Source of the DNA: NP936 sp002726085
GTDB lineage: Bacteria; Acidobacteriota; Vicinamibacteria; Vicinamibacterales; UBA8438
Reading direction: 5' to 3'
DNA length: 64,000 bases
Assembly: GCA_036012905.1 (NCBI GenBank)
Contig: DASCQF010000151.1
Location: 1-64,000 of the forward strand
The position numbers were made by a program, and so were the translations under genes. Positions 1-8,409 of this stretch are shown one piece after another (positions within the stretch are counted from its first letter, which is position 1; each line of letters begins with the position of its first letter). The notes under the pieces were generated by a model. It saw nothing but the letters and a program-made list of their open reading frames with translations, was not told the DNA's origin and made no database searches.

Positions 1-744
1 CAGATCGGTGCCGAACTTTTCCAGCGTCTCCGCGCCGGTGGTATACACCGCGTAGCTTACCAGGGTTGCGGCCGCTACGATCGTGACCAGTTGGTCCAGG
101 ATCTGCGGGCTGTAGTGGCCAAGTGCAGGGCGGTGCTGCATCGCCTCAGCGCCCAGAACCCCGATCTCCTGGCGCCGTTTGGTCAGTGCGAGAAACAACG
201 CCAGCAACAGCGTGCAGACCAGCAGCCACTGGCTGATCGGTACGTCGAGGACCACCGCTCCGGCAACCGCCCGCAGGACGAAGCCGATGGCGATGACGAG
301 CACGTCGAGGATCACGACCTGTTTCAGGACCCGCGAGTACAGGATCAACAACCCGACGAACACCAGCGCCAGCAGCGCCAGCCGGGGGGCGAGCAGGAAT
401 GCCAAGGCCGCCCCGCCCGCTATGAGAAGGCCGGCCGTACCGAGTGCCACTGCCGGGGAGACACGTCCAGCCGCGATCGGCCGTGTGGCCTTGACAGGGT
501 GCCGCCGGTCGCGGGCGCGGTCGCCCACGTCGTTGACTAGATACATGGCGCTCGACAGCGCGCAGAAGATGCCGAACGTGCCGCCCGCGCGGGCCACGGC
601 ACTCGGTTCGAGGAGCTGGCCCCCGAACACGAGCCCCGCAAACACGATGAGGTTCTTGGTCCACTGATCCGGCCGAAGCGAGACGAGCAGGTCGGCCGCC
701 AGACCGTGGCCCGGCGTCTCACCGTGCAGTGAGACGTCGGACAT
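1..744 (-). CDS. UbiA-family prenyltransferase, decaprenyl-phosphate phosphoribosyltransferase-like (3' end outside window)
   Basis: This is an integral membrane prenyltransferase. Starting at the ATG ending at 744 gives 248 residues that run off the left edge. Residues 25-41 (RPDQWTKNLIVFAGLVF) and the Asp-rich motif NDVGDRARD at 71-79, followed by HPVKATRPIAAG, are the family hallmarks. They resemble the enzymes that join phosphoribose diphosphate to decaprenyl phosphate for arabinan-type sugar donors. Several hydrophobic helices follow. The family is clear; the exact substrate is inferred from the NDVxDxxxDRxHPxKxxRPI wording, and a quinone or other polyprenyl role is possible. The gene reads leftward and the STAS gene lies upstream on the same strand. 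Confidence 0.8.
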   Translation of the reverse strand, partial: MSDVSLHGETPGHGLAADLLVSLRPDQWTKNLIVFAGLVFGGQLLEPSAVARAGGTFGIFCALSSAMYLVNDVGDRARDRRHPVKATRPIAAGRVSPAVALGTAGLLIAGGAALAFLLAPRLALLALVFVGLLILYSRVLKQVVILDVLVIAIGFVLRAVAGAVVLDVPISQWLLVCTLLLALFLALTKRRQEIGVLGAEAMQHRPALGHYSPQILDQLVTIVAAATLVSYAVYTTGAETLEKFGTDL

Positions 745-817
745 CGTCTGGCTCGGTAGAAATGTGCGCCATCGAGTACAGCGCGGCGTGTGGGCTGAAA
801 ACGAGTCGTCTCAGGAC

Positions 818-1156
818 TTAGCTGAAGCTACTCACCGCTTCGGCCTCGGACTCGAACGTATCGAATACGGTCAAGAGCTTGGTGATCGCCAGCAGGTCGG
901 TGATGCGCTTCGTGAGGTTGACGAGCTTGAGCTTGCCGCCTTGACGGCTGACAGTCGTGTAGGTGCGGACGATTTCCCCCAGCCCCGCGCTGTCGACGTA
1001 GGGAACGTCCTCGAGATTGAGAAGGAGGTTGCGGTGGCCCTGCTGCATCAAACTGTTGATTCTTTCCTTCAGCAGCTCATCGCCCTCGCCGATCGTCAGT
1101 TTGCCTTTGAGATCCAAGACCACTACGTTCTCAAGCGATCTTTCCTCGATTTCCAT
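818..1156 (-). CDS. STAS-domain anti-sigma factor antagonist-like protein
   Basis: This is a single STAS domain of 112 residues, the usual size for SpoIIAA/RsbV-type antagonists. The DSAGL motif at residues 55-59 supplies the serine (Ser56) that anti-sigma kinases phosphorylate in this family. A good ribosome site (GGGAGAG) lies five bases before the ATG. No anti-sigma factor kinase or phosphatase is encoded nearby, so the partner must lie elsewhere. It stands between S21 and the prenyltransferase on the same strand. The family call is firm and the regulon is unknown. Confidence 0.88.
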   Translation of the reverse strand: MEIEERSLENVVVLDLKGKLTIGEGDELLKERINSLMQQGHRNLLLNLEDVPYVDSAGLGEIVRTYTTVSRQGGKLKLVNLTKRITDLLAITKLLTVFDTFESEAEAVSSFS

Positions 1157-1332
1157 GAAACTCTCCCGATGGGTCCCACGCCGTCGCCGTTACGCAACGG
1201 AGCGTAAGAGCCTATTTCCCGAAGCTTTAGCTGGGCTTCAGACCGCGCAAACCGTACTATGAACCCCGCGAACTGTCAAATAAACCGTTTCGGCGACGCG
1301 ACCCCGCATGCATCCGCGACGCGCTGCGGGAT

Positions 1333-1530
1333 TCAGTCGGTATCCCGGCGTTGCTTCTTTCGGGACCGTTTACGCGCCAACGCCTGCTTCGCACGGCGCT
1401 TGTCAGCCGGCTTCAGATAGTACGAATGCTTTTTGATGTCCTTGATGATGTCTTCCTGCTGGACCTTGCGCTTGAAACGGCGTAGCGCGCCTTCGATCGA
1501 TTCGCCCTCTTGCACCTTGACTTCAGCCAA
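1333..1530 (-). CDS. rpsU: 30S ribosomal protein S21
   Basis: This is a 65-residue, strongly basic protein beginning MAEVKVQEGESIEGALRRF, a textbook S21 start, with the Arg/Lys-rich C-terminus expected of the family. I chose the TTG at 1530. The upstream GTG at 1542 overlaps the AAGGGAGG ribosome site, whereas the TTG sits at normal spacing after it and gives the conserved N-terminus. S21 helps mRNA base-pair with 16S RNA during initiation. An inverted repeat (CCCGCA at 1303-1308 with TGCGGG at 1325-1330) lies just past the stop and may be a transcript end, but there is no T tract. Confidence 0.93.
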   Translation of the reverse strand: MAEVKVQEGESIEGALRRFKRKVQQEDIIKDIKKHSYYLKPADKRRAKQALARKRSRKKQRRDTD

Positions 1531-1826
1531 ACTTGTTGCCACCTCCCTTGCGCGGTGAGCGACCCGTCTTCGATGACGCGTTGAAGACCCCGTGTGACGG
1601 GCGGTCGGGGTCGCCGAGCGAGTATGCTAGTCTTCCCTTGCGCCCGTTGAAATTTGAAACGGGGCGCCCCCAGGCGGGGCTGAGTGGAGATGGGCCACGA
1701 CTCCACCGGCACCCTGTTCCTGAAACGGGACAAACAAATATTCTAGGCGGAACGCGCGGTGCCGTCAACGGCCGTTGCCGCCAGCACGTTGGCGCTGCTG
1801 AACGAGAAGACATCCAGTTGTTGCCG

Positions 1827-3209
1827 ATGAAGATTTTGGTCGTCGGAAGCGGCGCGCGCGAGCACGCCCTGGCCTGGAAGCTCGGCCGCGAGCCCGGTGT
1901 CGGCGAGGTCGTATGCGCGCCGGGCAATGCCGGTTCGAGACAGGTCGCGCGCCGGCACGCGCTCGACGTGTCGGACCCGGCGGCCATTCTTGCGCTCGCC
2001 GACGGCGAGGCGGCCGATCTCACCGTCATCGGGCCGGAGTTGCCGTTGGCGCTTGGGGTGCAGGACCTGTTTGCGGCGCGTGACCGGTTGCTCTTCGGCC
2101 CGAGCCGCGTCGCTGCGCAACTCGAGTCGAGCAAGGCCTTCGCGAAGGACTTCATGGCCCGCCACGACGTGCCCAGCGCTCGGTTCCGCGTGTGCGATCG
2201 GGCGGATGAGGCCCTCGCTGCGGTGGCGGGGCCGGAGTTCGGTTTTCCCGTTGTCATCAAGGCCGATGGCCTGGCGGCGGGGAAGGGCGTGACCGTTGCG
2301 CCCGACCGCGCCGCGGCCGAGCAGGCGGTGCGTGACGCGATGCTCGACCACCGGTTTGGTGCGGCCGGACACCGGGTTGTGATCGAGGAGTGCCTTGTCG
2401 GTGAAGAGGCTTCGTTCTTTGCGATCTGCGATGGGCGGCAGGCGGTTGGCTTGCCGACTGCGCAGGATCACAAGCGTGCCTTCGATGGTGACGTCGGGCC
2501 AAACACCGGCGGAATGGGAGCGTTCGCGCCGAGCCCGCTCGTGACTCCGGACGTCGAGCGTCGCATCAGACGCGAAATCGTCGACCCGGTCCTCGATGGC
2601 CTAGCCGGCGAAGGACACCCGTATCGGGGATTCCTGTATGTCGGACTGATGCTCACGGCCGATGGACCCCGGGTGATCGAGTTCAACGTCCGACTGGGCG
2701 ACCCCGAGGCGCAGGTCGTCCTTCCGATGGTGCGTGACGATCTGGCGCCACTGCTCGAGGCGGCCGCGCGCGGAGCGCTCGAGACGACCTCGTGCGACCA
2801 GACCGGGGAACCGCACGTCGGGGTGGTGCTCGCCTCGGGTGGGTATCCCGGGTCCTATGAGACCGGCGAGCCGATTGAGGGGCTCGACGATGCGTCGGGG
2901 CTCGAGGGGGTGCTGATCTTCCATGCCGGCACCGAGGTGCGGGATGACACGGTGGTGACCACGGGTGGTCGGGTGCTCACGGCGGTCGGCAGCGGTGTCG
3001 ACATCGCCGAGGCGATCGAACGCGCCTACGCCGCCGAGGCACGCATTAGGTTTGCGCGGAAGCAGGTGCGGACCGACATCGGACGCAAGGCTTTACGGAG
3101 TGTCCCAGGAGATAGGAGTCAGGAGACTGGAGACAGGAGGAAGCCGGAGGGCTTCGCCAGCTTCGGTTCTGACGGCATGGGGCGCGGGGAGGCGGGTCGC
3201 GATGGGTGA
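1827..3209 (+). CDS. purD: Phosphoribosylamine-glycine ligase
   Basis: This is the ATP-grasp ligase that makes glycinamide ribonucleotide in purine synthesis. The N-terminus MKILVVGSGAREHALAWK, the GPNTGGMGAFAPSP block and the IEFNVRLGDPEAQ metal/ATP block identify PurD. The ATG at 1827 is chosen because the signature begins there; in-frame sequence upstream is not protein-like. The normal protein ends near TDIGRKAL. About 40 more residues follow, encoded by a dispersed purine-rich repeat, before a stop that overlaps purE by eight bases. The extra tail is probably a passive read-through of the repeat. Confidence 0.95.
   Translation: MKILVVGSGAREHALAWKLGREPGVGEVVCAPGNAGSRQVARRHALDVSDPAAILALADGEAADLTVIGPELPLALGVQDLFAARDRLLFGPSRVAAQLESSKAFAKDFMARHDVPSARFRVCDRADEALAAVAGPEFGFPVVIKADGLAAGKGVTVAPDRAAAEQAVRDAMLDHRFGAAGHRVVIEECLVGEEASFFAICDGRQAVGLPTAQDHKRAFDGDVGPNTGGMGAFAPSPLVTPDVERRIRREIVDPVLDGLAGEGHPYRGFLYVGLMLTADGPRVIEFNVRLGDPEAQVVLPMVRDDLAPLLEAAARGALETTSCDQTGEPHVGVVLASGGYPGSYETGEPIEGLDDASGLEGVLIFHAGTEVRDDTVVTTGGRVLTAVGSGVDIAEAIERAYAAEARIRFARKQVRTDIGRKALRSVPGDRSQETGDRRKPEGFASFGSDGMGRGEAGRDG
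3107..3166 (+). repeat. Dispersed purine-tract plus hairpin element, copy 1
   Basis: Tandem GGAGA/TAGGAGTCAGGAGAC-type units are followed by the hairpin GAAGCC-GGAG-GGCTTC. The copy lies in the last part of purD and reads in the sense direction of the purD-purE transcript. Related copies occur at about 22.9, 35.3, 52.5 and 56.7 kb. Confidence 0.75.
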
Positions 3210-3696
3210 TTTGCAGGTGCAGGTCTTGATGGGATCCGGGTCTGATGCCAGCGTGATGGCGAACACGGTCCGCACGCTGCACGACCTCGGAATCACATGC
3301 GACATGACAGTGGCATCCGCCCATCGATCTCCGGACCGCGTGCGGCGCGTGATGGACGAGGCGCTGGGTCGCGGCGTCAAGGTCTTCGTGGTCGGCGCGG
3401 GCGCCGCCGCGCATCTGGCCGGTGTGGTCGCGGCGCATACGGCCCTCCCGGTGATCGGTGTGCCGATCGACTCGTCGCCGCTGGGCGGGTTCGATGCACT
3501 GTTGTCGACAGTCCAGATGCCACCGGGCATCCCGGTGGCCACGGTCGCTGTCGGGAAGGCGGGCGCGACAAACGCCGCAGTGCTGGCGGCGCAGATCCTC
3601 GCGGTGGGTGACCCGGAGCTTCGGGGGCGCCTGGACGACTACCGGCGTGGGCTTGCCGACAAGGTCGAGCAGGCAGCCGCGGAGTTAGATTCGTAG
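3202..3696 (+). CDS. purE: N5-carboxyaminoimidazole ribonucleotide mutase
   Basis: PurE moves the carboxyl group of N5-CAIR to give CAIR in purine synthesis. The 164-residue protein has the MGSGSDASVM substrate loop near the start, SAHRSPDRV, and GAGAAAHLAGVVAAHT with PVIGVP, all diagnostic of class I PurE. It overlaps the end of purD by eight bases, so translation is probably coupled. No purK is visible next to it. Confidence 0.95.
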   Translation: MGDLQVQVLMGSGSDASVMANTVRTLHDLGITCDMTVASAHRSPDRVRRVMDEALGRGVKVFVVGAGAAAHLAGVVAAHTALPVIGVPIDSSPLGGFDALLSTVQMPPGIPVATVAVGKAGATNAAVLAAQILAVGDPELRGRLDDYRRGLADKVEQAAAELDS

Positions 3697-3698
3697 GA

Positions 3699-4640
3699 TC
3701 AGATTCCGACGCCTTCCAGCATCATCAGTAGCAGCGCCTTCTGTGTGTGAAGTCGGTTTTCCGCCTGGTCGAACACCACGGAGCGAGGGCCCTCGAGCAC
3801 CTCTTCCTCGACCTCTTCGCCGCGGTGCGCCGGCAGACAGTGCATGAAGAAGGCATCGTCGTTGGCCTTGGCCATCAGTGCGCGGGTGACTCGAAATCCC
3901 TGGAACGCGGCGCGCCGACGGGTTGCGTCCGTCTCCTGTCCCATCGAGGTCCAGACGTCGGCATACACCGCGTCGGCACCCCGAACCGCTTCGACCGGAT
4001 CCTGATACTGTACGACCTCGGCGCCATGACGGGCCACCTGGCGGGCCGCGGCCAGCGTGGCATCCGACAGGGCAAATCCCTCGGGCGATGCCAGCCGGAG
4101 GTTCAGACCCAGCATCATGGCCGCATGGGTCAGCGAGGTTGCGACGTTGTTGCCGTCGCCGACATACGCCAGTGTGCGACCCGTCACTGCCCCGCATCGC
4201 TCGTGCACGGTCAGGCAGTCGGCCAGCGCCTGACACGGGTGCTCCTCATTGGTCAAGGCGTTCACGATGCGCAGTCGTGTGGTGGCCTCGACGAACTCAT
4301 GCAGCCGCGCCTGCTCGAAGGTGCGGACTGCCGCCACCGATGCCCACCGCTCGAGTGTGCGGGCCACATCCGCCAGGGGTTCGCGCGTGCCGAGGGCGTC
4401 GGCCGACGGCGGACAAGTAACGTGGCCGCCCAGCTCCCGCATTGCGATCTCGAAGCCGGTCCTGGTTCGCAGCGACGGCTTGTCAAATAGCAGCGCAAGC
4501 GAGTGCCCGGCCAGGGCCCGCGCCGTCGGCGCGTCAGCGCCGAGATGGCGCTCCCGCTTCAACCGCGCGGCCAGCCCGAGACAGGTTTCGAGCGCCTCGG
4601 GTGAGAGGTCCAGCACCGACAGAAAAGTGCGACCCGGCAT
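3699..4640 (-). CDS. argF: Ornithine carbamoyltransferase
   Basis: This enzyme makes citrulline from ornithine and carbamoyl phosphate. The carbamoyl-phosphate loop KPSLRTRTGFE, the HPCQ motif, the ornithine-site DVWTSMGQE (SMG loop) and HCLPAHRG are all present in 313 residues, a normal length. The SMG loop and HCLPAHRG favour ornithine over acetylornithine or aspartate as acceptor. Its ATG overlaps the argJ stop by one base (TAATG), so it is the last gene of the leftward arginine operon. It converges with purE, leaving only a two-base gap. Confidence 0.95.
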   Translation of the reverse strand: MPGRTFLSVLDLSPEALETCLGLAARLKRERHLGADAPTARALAGHSLALLFDKPSLRTRTGFEIAMRELGGHVTCPPSADALGTREPLADVARTLERWASVAAVRTFEQARLHEFVEATTRLRIVNALTNEEHPCQALADCLTVHERCGAVTGRTLAYVGDGNNVATSLTHAAMMLGLNLRLASPEGFALSDATLAAARQVARHGAEVVQYQDPVEAVRGADAVYADVWTSMGQETDATRRRAAFQGFRVTRALMAKANDDAFFMHCLPAHRGEEVEEEVLEGPRSVVFDQAENRLHTQKALLLMMLEGVGI

Positions 4641-5842
4641 TACGTTCTGTAGTCCGCGTTGATGTGAACGTATTCGGCGCTGAGGTCACAGGTCCACACC
4701 GTGGCGCTACCGGTGCCGCCGGTCCCGACGTCGACCCCGATCTCCACCTCGGTCCCGCTCAGATGTTCGGCGGCGGCCGGTTCCCGGTCGGCGAAGATCT
4801 GTTCGTCACCGAAGAGCTCGACCTCGCCGACACGAACTCGCGCATGTGCGAGGTCGAATTCGACCCCGGCTCGTCCGGCAACCGCCACTAGGCGGCCCCA
4901 GTTGGGATCGCCTCCGTGCACCGCCGTCTTTACCAGTGGCGAGTTGGCGATGGCGCGTGCCGTCTGCCTGGCCTCGGCGATCGAGCGCGCGCCGGTGACG
5001 GTGATGGCGATCAGCTTGGTGGCTCCTTCACCCCCCTTGACTATGGCGAGCGCAAGCTCCCGACACACGGCCTGGAGCGCGTCGACGAACGCCGGGTAAC
5101 CGGTGTCGTCAATGTGAACCCCGGAGCGGCTGCCGGCCAGCAGCAAGACCATGTCGTTGGTCGAGGTTTCCCCGTCGACCGTGATGGCGTTGAACGTGTC
5201 GGCGGCGGCGTCAGCCAAGGCGCGTTGCAGCGGGACCGGCTCCACCGCGGCGTCTGTAGTCAGAAACGCGAGCATGGTGGCCATGTTGGGCTCGATCATG
5301 CCGGCGCCCTTGGCCATGCCACCCACATGGAACACACCGGCGGGTGTCGTGGCGCGAACCGCCGCTTCCTTTGCCCACGGGTCGGTCGTCATGATCGCCT
5401 CGGCCGCCGCTTGGTGCCCGTCCCGGCCCAGCGCTCCGGCCGCCTGCGTGATGCCCTGGGTCAACTTCGCGCCATCCAGCTGTTCGCCAATCACGCCGGT
5501 AGACGAGACGAGGACCTGATCCTCCGAACACCCGACGAGGTGGGCCGTGTCGGTTGCCATCGTGTGGGCCGCTCGGAGCCCCTGCTCGCCGGTGCAGGCG
5601 TTCGCGCAGCCGCTGTTGACTACGATGGCCGCTGCGGTGCCCTTCGACCGCCGAAGATGTTCCCGTGTCACCACAACGGGCGCCGCCACGGCCAGGTTCG
5701 TCGTGAAGATGCCGGCCGCGCGCGCTGGAGGGGTGGCGACGATCAGCGCGAGATCAAGCCCCGACGCCTTGATACCACAGGCGACGCCGGCCGCCTCGAA
5801 GCCCGCCGCTGCGGTGATGCCGCCTGGCATGCTCTCAACCAT
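4640..5842 (-). CDS. argJ: Bifunctional glutamate N-acetyltransferase / amino-acid acetyltransferase
   Basis: ArgJ moves the acetyl group from acetylornithine back to glutamate, closing the cyclic arginine pathway. The 400-residue precursor contains KGAGMIEPNMATML followed by AFLTTDA. In this family the chain cuts itself in that motif, here before the Thr-free ML segment's usual equivalent, to make alpha and beta subunits. I chose the ATG at 5842, which overlaps the TGA of the upstream acetyltransferase (TGATG). The extra in-frame sequence upstream belongs to that gene's other frame. Whether it also starts the pathway from acetyl-CoA cannot be read from sequence. Confidence 0.93.
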   Translation of the reverse strand: MVESMPGGITAAAGFEAAGVACGIKASGLDLALIVATPPARAAGIFTTNLAVAAPVVVTREHLRRSKGTAAAIVVNSGCANACTGEQGLRAAHTMATDTAHLVGCSEDQVLVSSTGVIGEQLDGAKLTQGITQAAGALGRDGHQAAAEAIMTTDPWAKEAAVRATTPAGVFHVGGMAKGAGMIEPNMATMLAFLTTDAAVEPVPLQRALADAAADTFNAITVDGETSTNDMVLLLAGSRSGVHIDDTGYPAFVDALQAVCRELALAIVKGGEGATKLIAITVTGARSIAEARQTARAIANSPLVKTAVHGGDPNWGRLVAVAGRAGVEFDLAHARVRVGEVELFGDEQIFADREPAAAEHLSGTEVEIGVDVGTGGTGSATVWTCDLSAEYVHINADYRT

Positions 5843-6408
5843 CAGATTGTCCTCGCGGTGCCGCGCGGTCCGCTCTGGCCCCAACCGAGCTCGATGACGA
5901 CCGCGTACTGCTCGCAGCGTCGGAACCACTCACACCCCTGGCAGTCCGTCATGATCTTCTCCGGCAGCCAGGTGTGCGGCACGATCGAAAAACCGAGTGC
6001 GACGAAGGAGTGCGGCACGTGCGTGAATGCACACAGCCGCGGCACGCCCTCCTGTCGGGCGCCAGCGACGAGCGCTCTCAGAACGGCCGTGCCGATACCG
6101 CCGCCGCGTGATCCAGCGGCCACTACCAGCGACCGGACCTCCGACAGGGTGTCGCTGAGCGGTGCCAGCTCTCCGCACCCAAGCACGGTGTCGTCGCGTG
6201 CCGCGACCAGAAACCGGGGCACATGCCGTACGATTTCCTGCGGTGTGCGCGGCAAAAGATGTCCGAGACCGACGTTGGCAGTGACGAGCTGGCTGATGGC
6301 GTCCGCGTCAGGCCGTTCGGCCGGCCGGATCGTGACCGAGACGGCCGCCGAGGCCCGGTTGCGGGCTGTGTGTCTGGGCGTCGAGGTCTGCGTCTGGACC
6401 ATCGCCAC
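5842..6408 (-). CDS. GNAT-family N-acetyltransferase, probable N-acetylglutamate synthase
   Basis: This is a single GNAT domain of about 188 residues. The acetyl-CoA loop appears as VVAAGSRGGGIGTAVL. The C-terminal part has LPEKIMTDCQGCEWFRRC, a Cys-containing ending seen in short, ArgA-like acetyltransferases that acetylate glutamate. It sits inside the arg operon, overlapping both argD and argJ by one base, which supports a role in making the first acetylglutamate. The GTG at 6408 overlaps the argD stop; an ATG six bases downstream is an equally good start. Substrate assignment is from context. Confidence 0.75.
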   Translation of the reverse strand: MAMVQTQTSTPRHTARNRASAAVSVTIRPAERPDADAISQLVTANVGLGHLLPRTPQEIVRHVPRFLVAARDDTVLGCGELAPLSDTLSEVRSLVVAAGSRGGGIGTAVLRALVAGARQEGVPRLCAFTHVPHSFVALGFSIVPHTWLPEKIMTDCQGCEWFRRCEQYAVVIELGWGQSGPRGTARTI

Positions 6409-7601
6409 TACTCGCCGAGCACCGCGTCCAGAATTTGCAGCCCCTCATCGATCTCTTCGTCGGACACGGTCAGCGGCGGGAGCATCCGTACCACCCGCCC
6501 GGCGGCCCGGTTGACCAGAAGTCGATGGGCCAACGCGCCGTCGACGACCCGCGTGGCCGCCTCGACGGTCATCTCGAGGCCGCGCATGAGCCCAGCTCCG
6601 CGGACGTCCGTGATCACGGGATGCCGGGTCGCTAGTGCTCGGAGCCCGGCTGCCAGTCGCGTCCCGGCAACTCGCACCCGGTCCAGACCGCCGTGTTCCA
6701 TTGCGTCGAGGAACACCAGCGCTGCCCGGCAGGCCAGCAGGTTTCCACCATAGGTCGTGCCGTGGTCACCTGGCGAGATCGCATCCGCCACGTCCTGACT
6801 CATCAGGATCGCTCCAATCGGAACTCCCGCACCCAATGCCTTCCCGAGGGCCATCAGGTCTGGATGCAGACCCACGGTCGCCGAGTGAAACGGTGCGCCG
6901 GTCCGACCCAGTCCGCACTGGATCTCGTCGGCAATCAACAAGGTGCCGGTACGTTCGCACGCCGCCGTGACAGCAGCGACGAACTCCGGGGACAATGGCC
7001 AGACTCCACCTTCGCCCTGGATCGGCTCGAGGATGATAGCGGCCACGTCGGAGCCGACCGCCGTGTCGAGCGCGTCCGGGTCCGTCGGCGAGACGAACGC
7101 GACGCCCTCGAGAAGCGGCTCGAATGGCGCGCGATAGCGGGGTTCCCAGGTTGTCGACAGGGCTCCGAAGGTGCGGCCGTGAAACGACCGTTCCAGCGCA
7201 ACGATTCGGGTACGCGCGGTTTCGCCGCGTGTGTGCCAGTACCGCCGGGCGAACTTCAGGCAGCCCTCCACTGCCTCGGCGCCGCTGTTGCAGAAAAAGG
7301 CGCGCGGGAGACCGGACAGCGCCGCCAGCCTCCGGCCGAGCTGCCCCTGAAATGGGTGGTAGTACAGATTGGATGTGTGAAGCAACGTTCTGGCCTGGTC
7401 GGCTACGGCGGCCGCCAGCCCCGGATGCGCGTGTCCCAGCGAAGCGACGCCGATTCCGGAGAGGAAGTCCAGATAGGGGCGGTCCTCAGTGTCGTAGACA
7501 TAGCTCCCCTTGCCGCGGGTGAGCACGATCGGCACCCGTTTGTAGACTTGCAGCAGATGCTCCGCCTCTACCGCCTGTATGTCCTGTTCCTCTGTAGCCA
7601 T
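6408..7601 (-). CDS. argD: Acetylornithine aminotransferase
   Basis: This is a class III PLP aminotransferase of 397 residues that converts acetylglutamate semialdehyde to acetylornithine. NSGAEAVEGCLKFAR binds cofactor, LIADEIQCGLGRTG holds the cofactor aspartate, and LMALGKALGAGVPIG carries the Schiff-base lysine. The context between argB and the acetyltransferase fixes the role. The gap to argB is about ten bases. The leucine and lysine versions of this enzyme are close relatives, so it may also serve lysine synthesis. Confidence 0.93.
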   Translation of the reverse strand: MATEEQDIQAVEAEHLLQVYKRVPIVLTRGKGSYVYDTEDRPYLDFLSGIGVASLGHAHPGLAAAVADQARTLLHTSNLYYHPFQGQLGRRLAALSGLPRAFFCNSGAEAVEGCLKFARRYWHTRGETARTRIVALERSFHGRTFGALSTTWEPRYRAPFEPLLEGVAFVSPTDPDALDTAVGSDVAAIILEPIQGEGGVWPLSPEFVAAVTAACERTGTLLIADEIQCGLGRTGAPFHSATVGLHPDLMALGKALGAGVPIGAILMSQDVADAISPGDHGTTYGGNLLACRAALVFLDAMEHGGLDRVRVAGTRLAAGLRALATRHPVITDVRGAGLMRGLEMTVEAATRVVDGALAHRLLVNRAAGRVVRMLPPLTVSDEEIDEGLQILDAVLGE

Positions 7602-7611
7602 CCTGCTTCTC

Positions 7612-8409
7612 TCAATCTCCGATCATGGTACCCGCGGTCGTGTCCAGGTCGTCGGTGTGTTTGCCGGTGACGATGTCGACCCGGTCCACACCGGCGCGAC
7701 GGGCTTCGCGACACGCGATAAGTTTGGCGACCATCCCGGCGCTGGCCCGACCATCGACGAGAAATCCATGAAGTAGGTCCAGGCTCATCGACGGGATTGT
7801 CCGGTCGTGCTCGTCCAACACGCCGGGCGTGCCGCCGGCGATCAACAGACGGGCAGCGCCAAGACGCGCCGCGAGATGCCCGGCCAGCGTATCGGCGTTC
7901 ACGTTGAGCAACTGTCCCCCGCTGTCGGCGCCGATGCTGGCCACGATCGGCACGAGGTCCGCCTGACAGAGCTGGTTCAGCAACTCGGGTTCGTCGGCGC
8001 CGGTTGGCTGTCCGACGAAACCCAGGTCGACGATTGTGCCGTCCGCCGCCGTATACGGTTCCGCCCGCTGCACCGAGGAGACGCCGGCGTCGGCGGCCGT
8101 CAGCCCGACGGCCGGCACCCCGGCGACCCTGGCCGCAGCCACGAGCCGTGTGTTGACCCGGCCTGCAAGCACGCCGACTACAACGTCGAGGGTGGCCGCG
8201 TCGGTCAGCCGGAGTCCATCTACCGCCCGCTTGGATATCCCCAGGGCAGCCATGTCCGTGTCGACCTCTCGCCCACCGCCGTGCACAACGACGAGCGGGG
8301 CCCGTGACGCGAGACGGCGAATCGCCGTGGCGATGTCACGGCGCCCGTCCGCGTCCTCCAGGAGCTCGCCGCCGAGCTTCAGCACGACCCCGCGCGCAGC
8401 CCCCGTCAT
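7612..8409 (-). CDS. argB: Acetylglutamate kinase
   Basis: This amino-acid kinase of 265 residues phosphorylates N-acetylglutamate. The N-terminal VLKLGGELL and the VVHGGGREVD loop bind ATP and substrate, and LLNVNADTLAGHLA is the conserved acidic segment. I chose the ATG at 8409, which overlaps the argC stop by four bases (ATGA). The longer open frame upstream is just argC read in another phase. Confidence 0.93.
   Translation of the reverse strand: MTGAARGVVLKLGGELLEDADGRRDIATAIRRLASRAPLVVVHGGGREVDTDMAALGISKRAVDGLRLTDAATLDVVVGVLAGRVNTRLVAAARVAGVPAVGLTAADAGVSSVQRAEPYTAADGTIVDLGFVGQPTGADEPELLNQLCQADLVPIVASIGADSGGQLLNVNADTLAGHLAARLGAARLLIAGGTPGVLDEHDRTIPSMSLDLLHGFLVDGRASAGMVAKLIACREARRAGVDRVDIVTGKHTDDLDTTAGTMIGD

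Noticed and set aside
1640..1667. Hairpin GCGCCCGTT/AACGGGGCGC upstream of purD as a purine-type riboswitch
   Set aside because: It is a single imperfect stem without the three-way core or conserved loops of known purine or glycine-linked riboswitches. Possibly an attenuator or chance.
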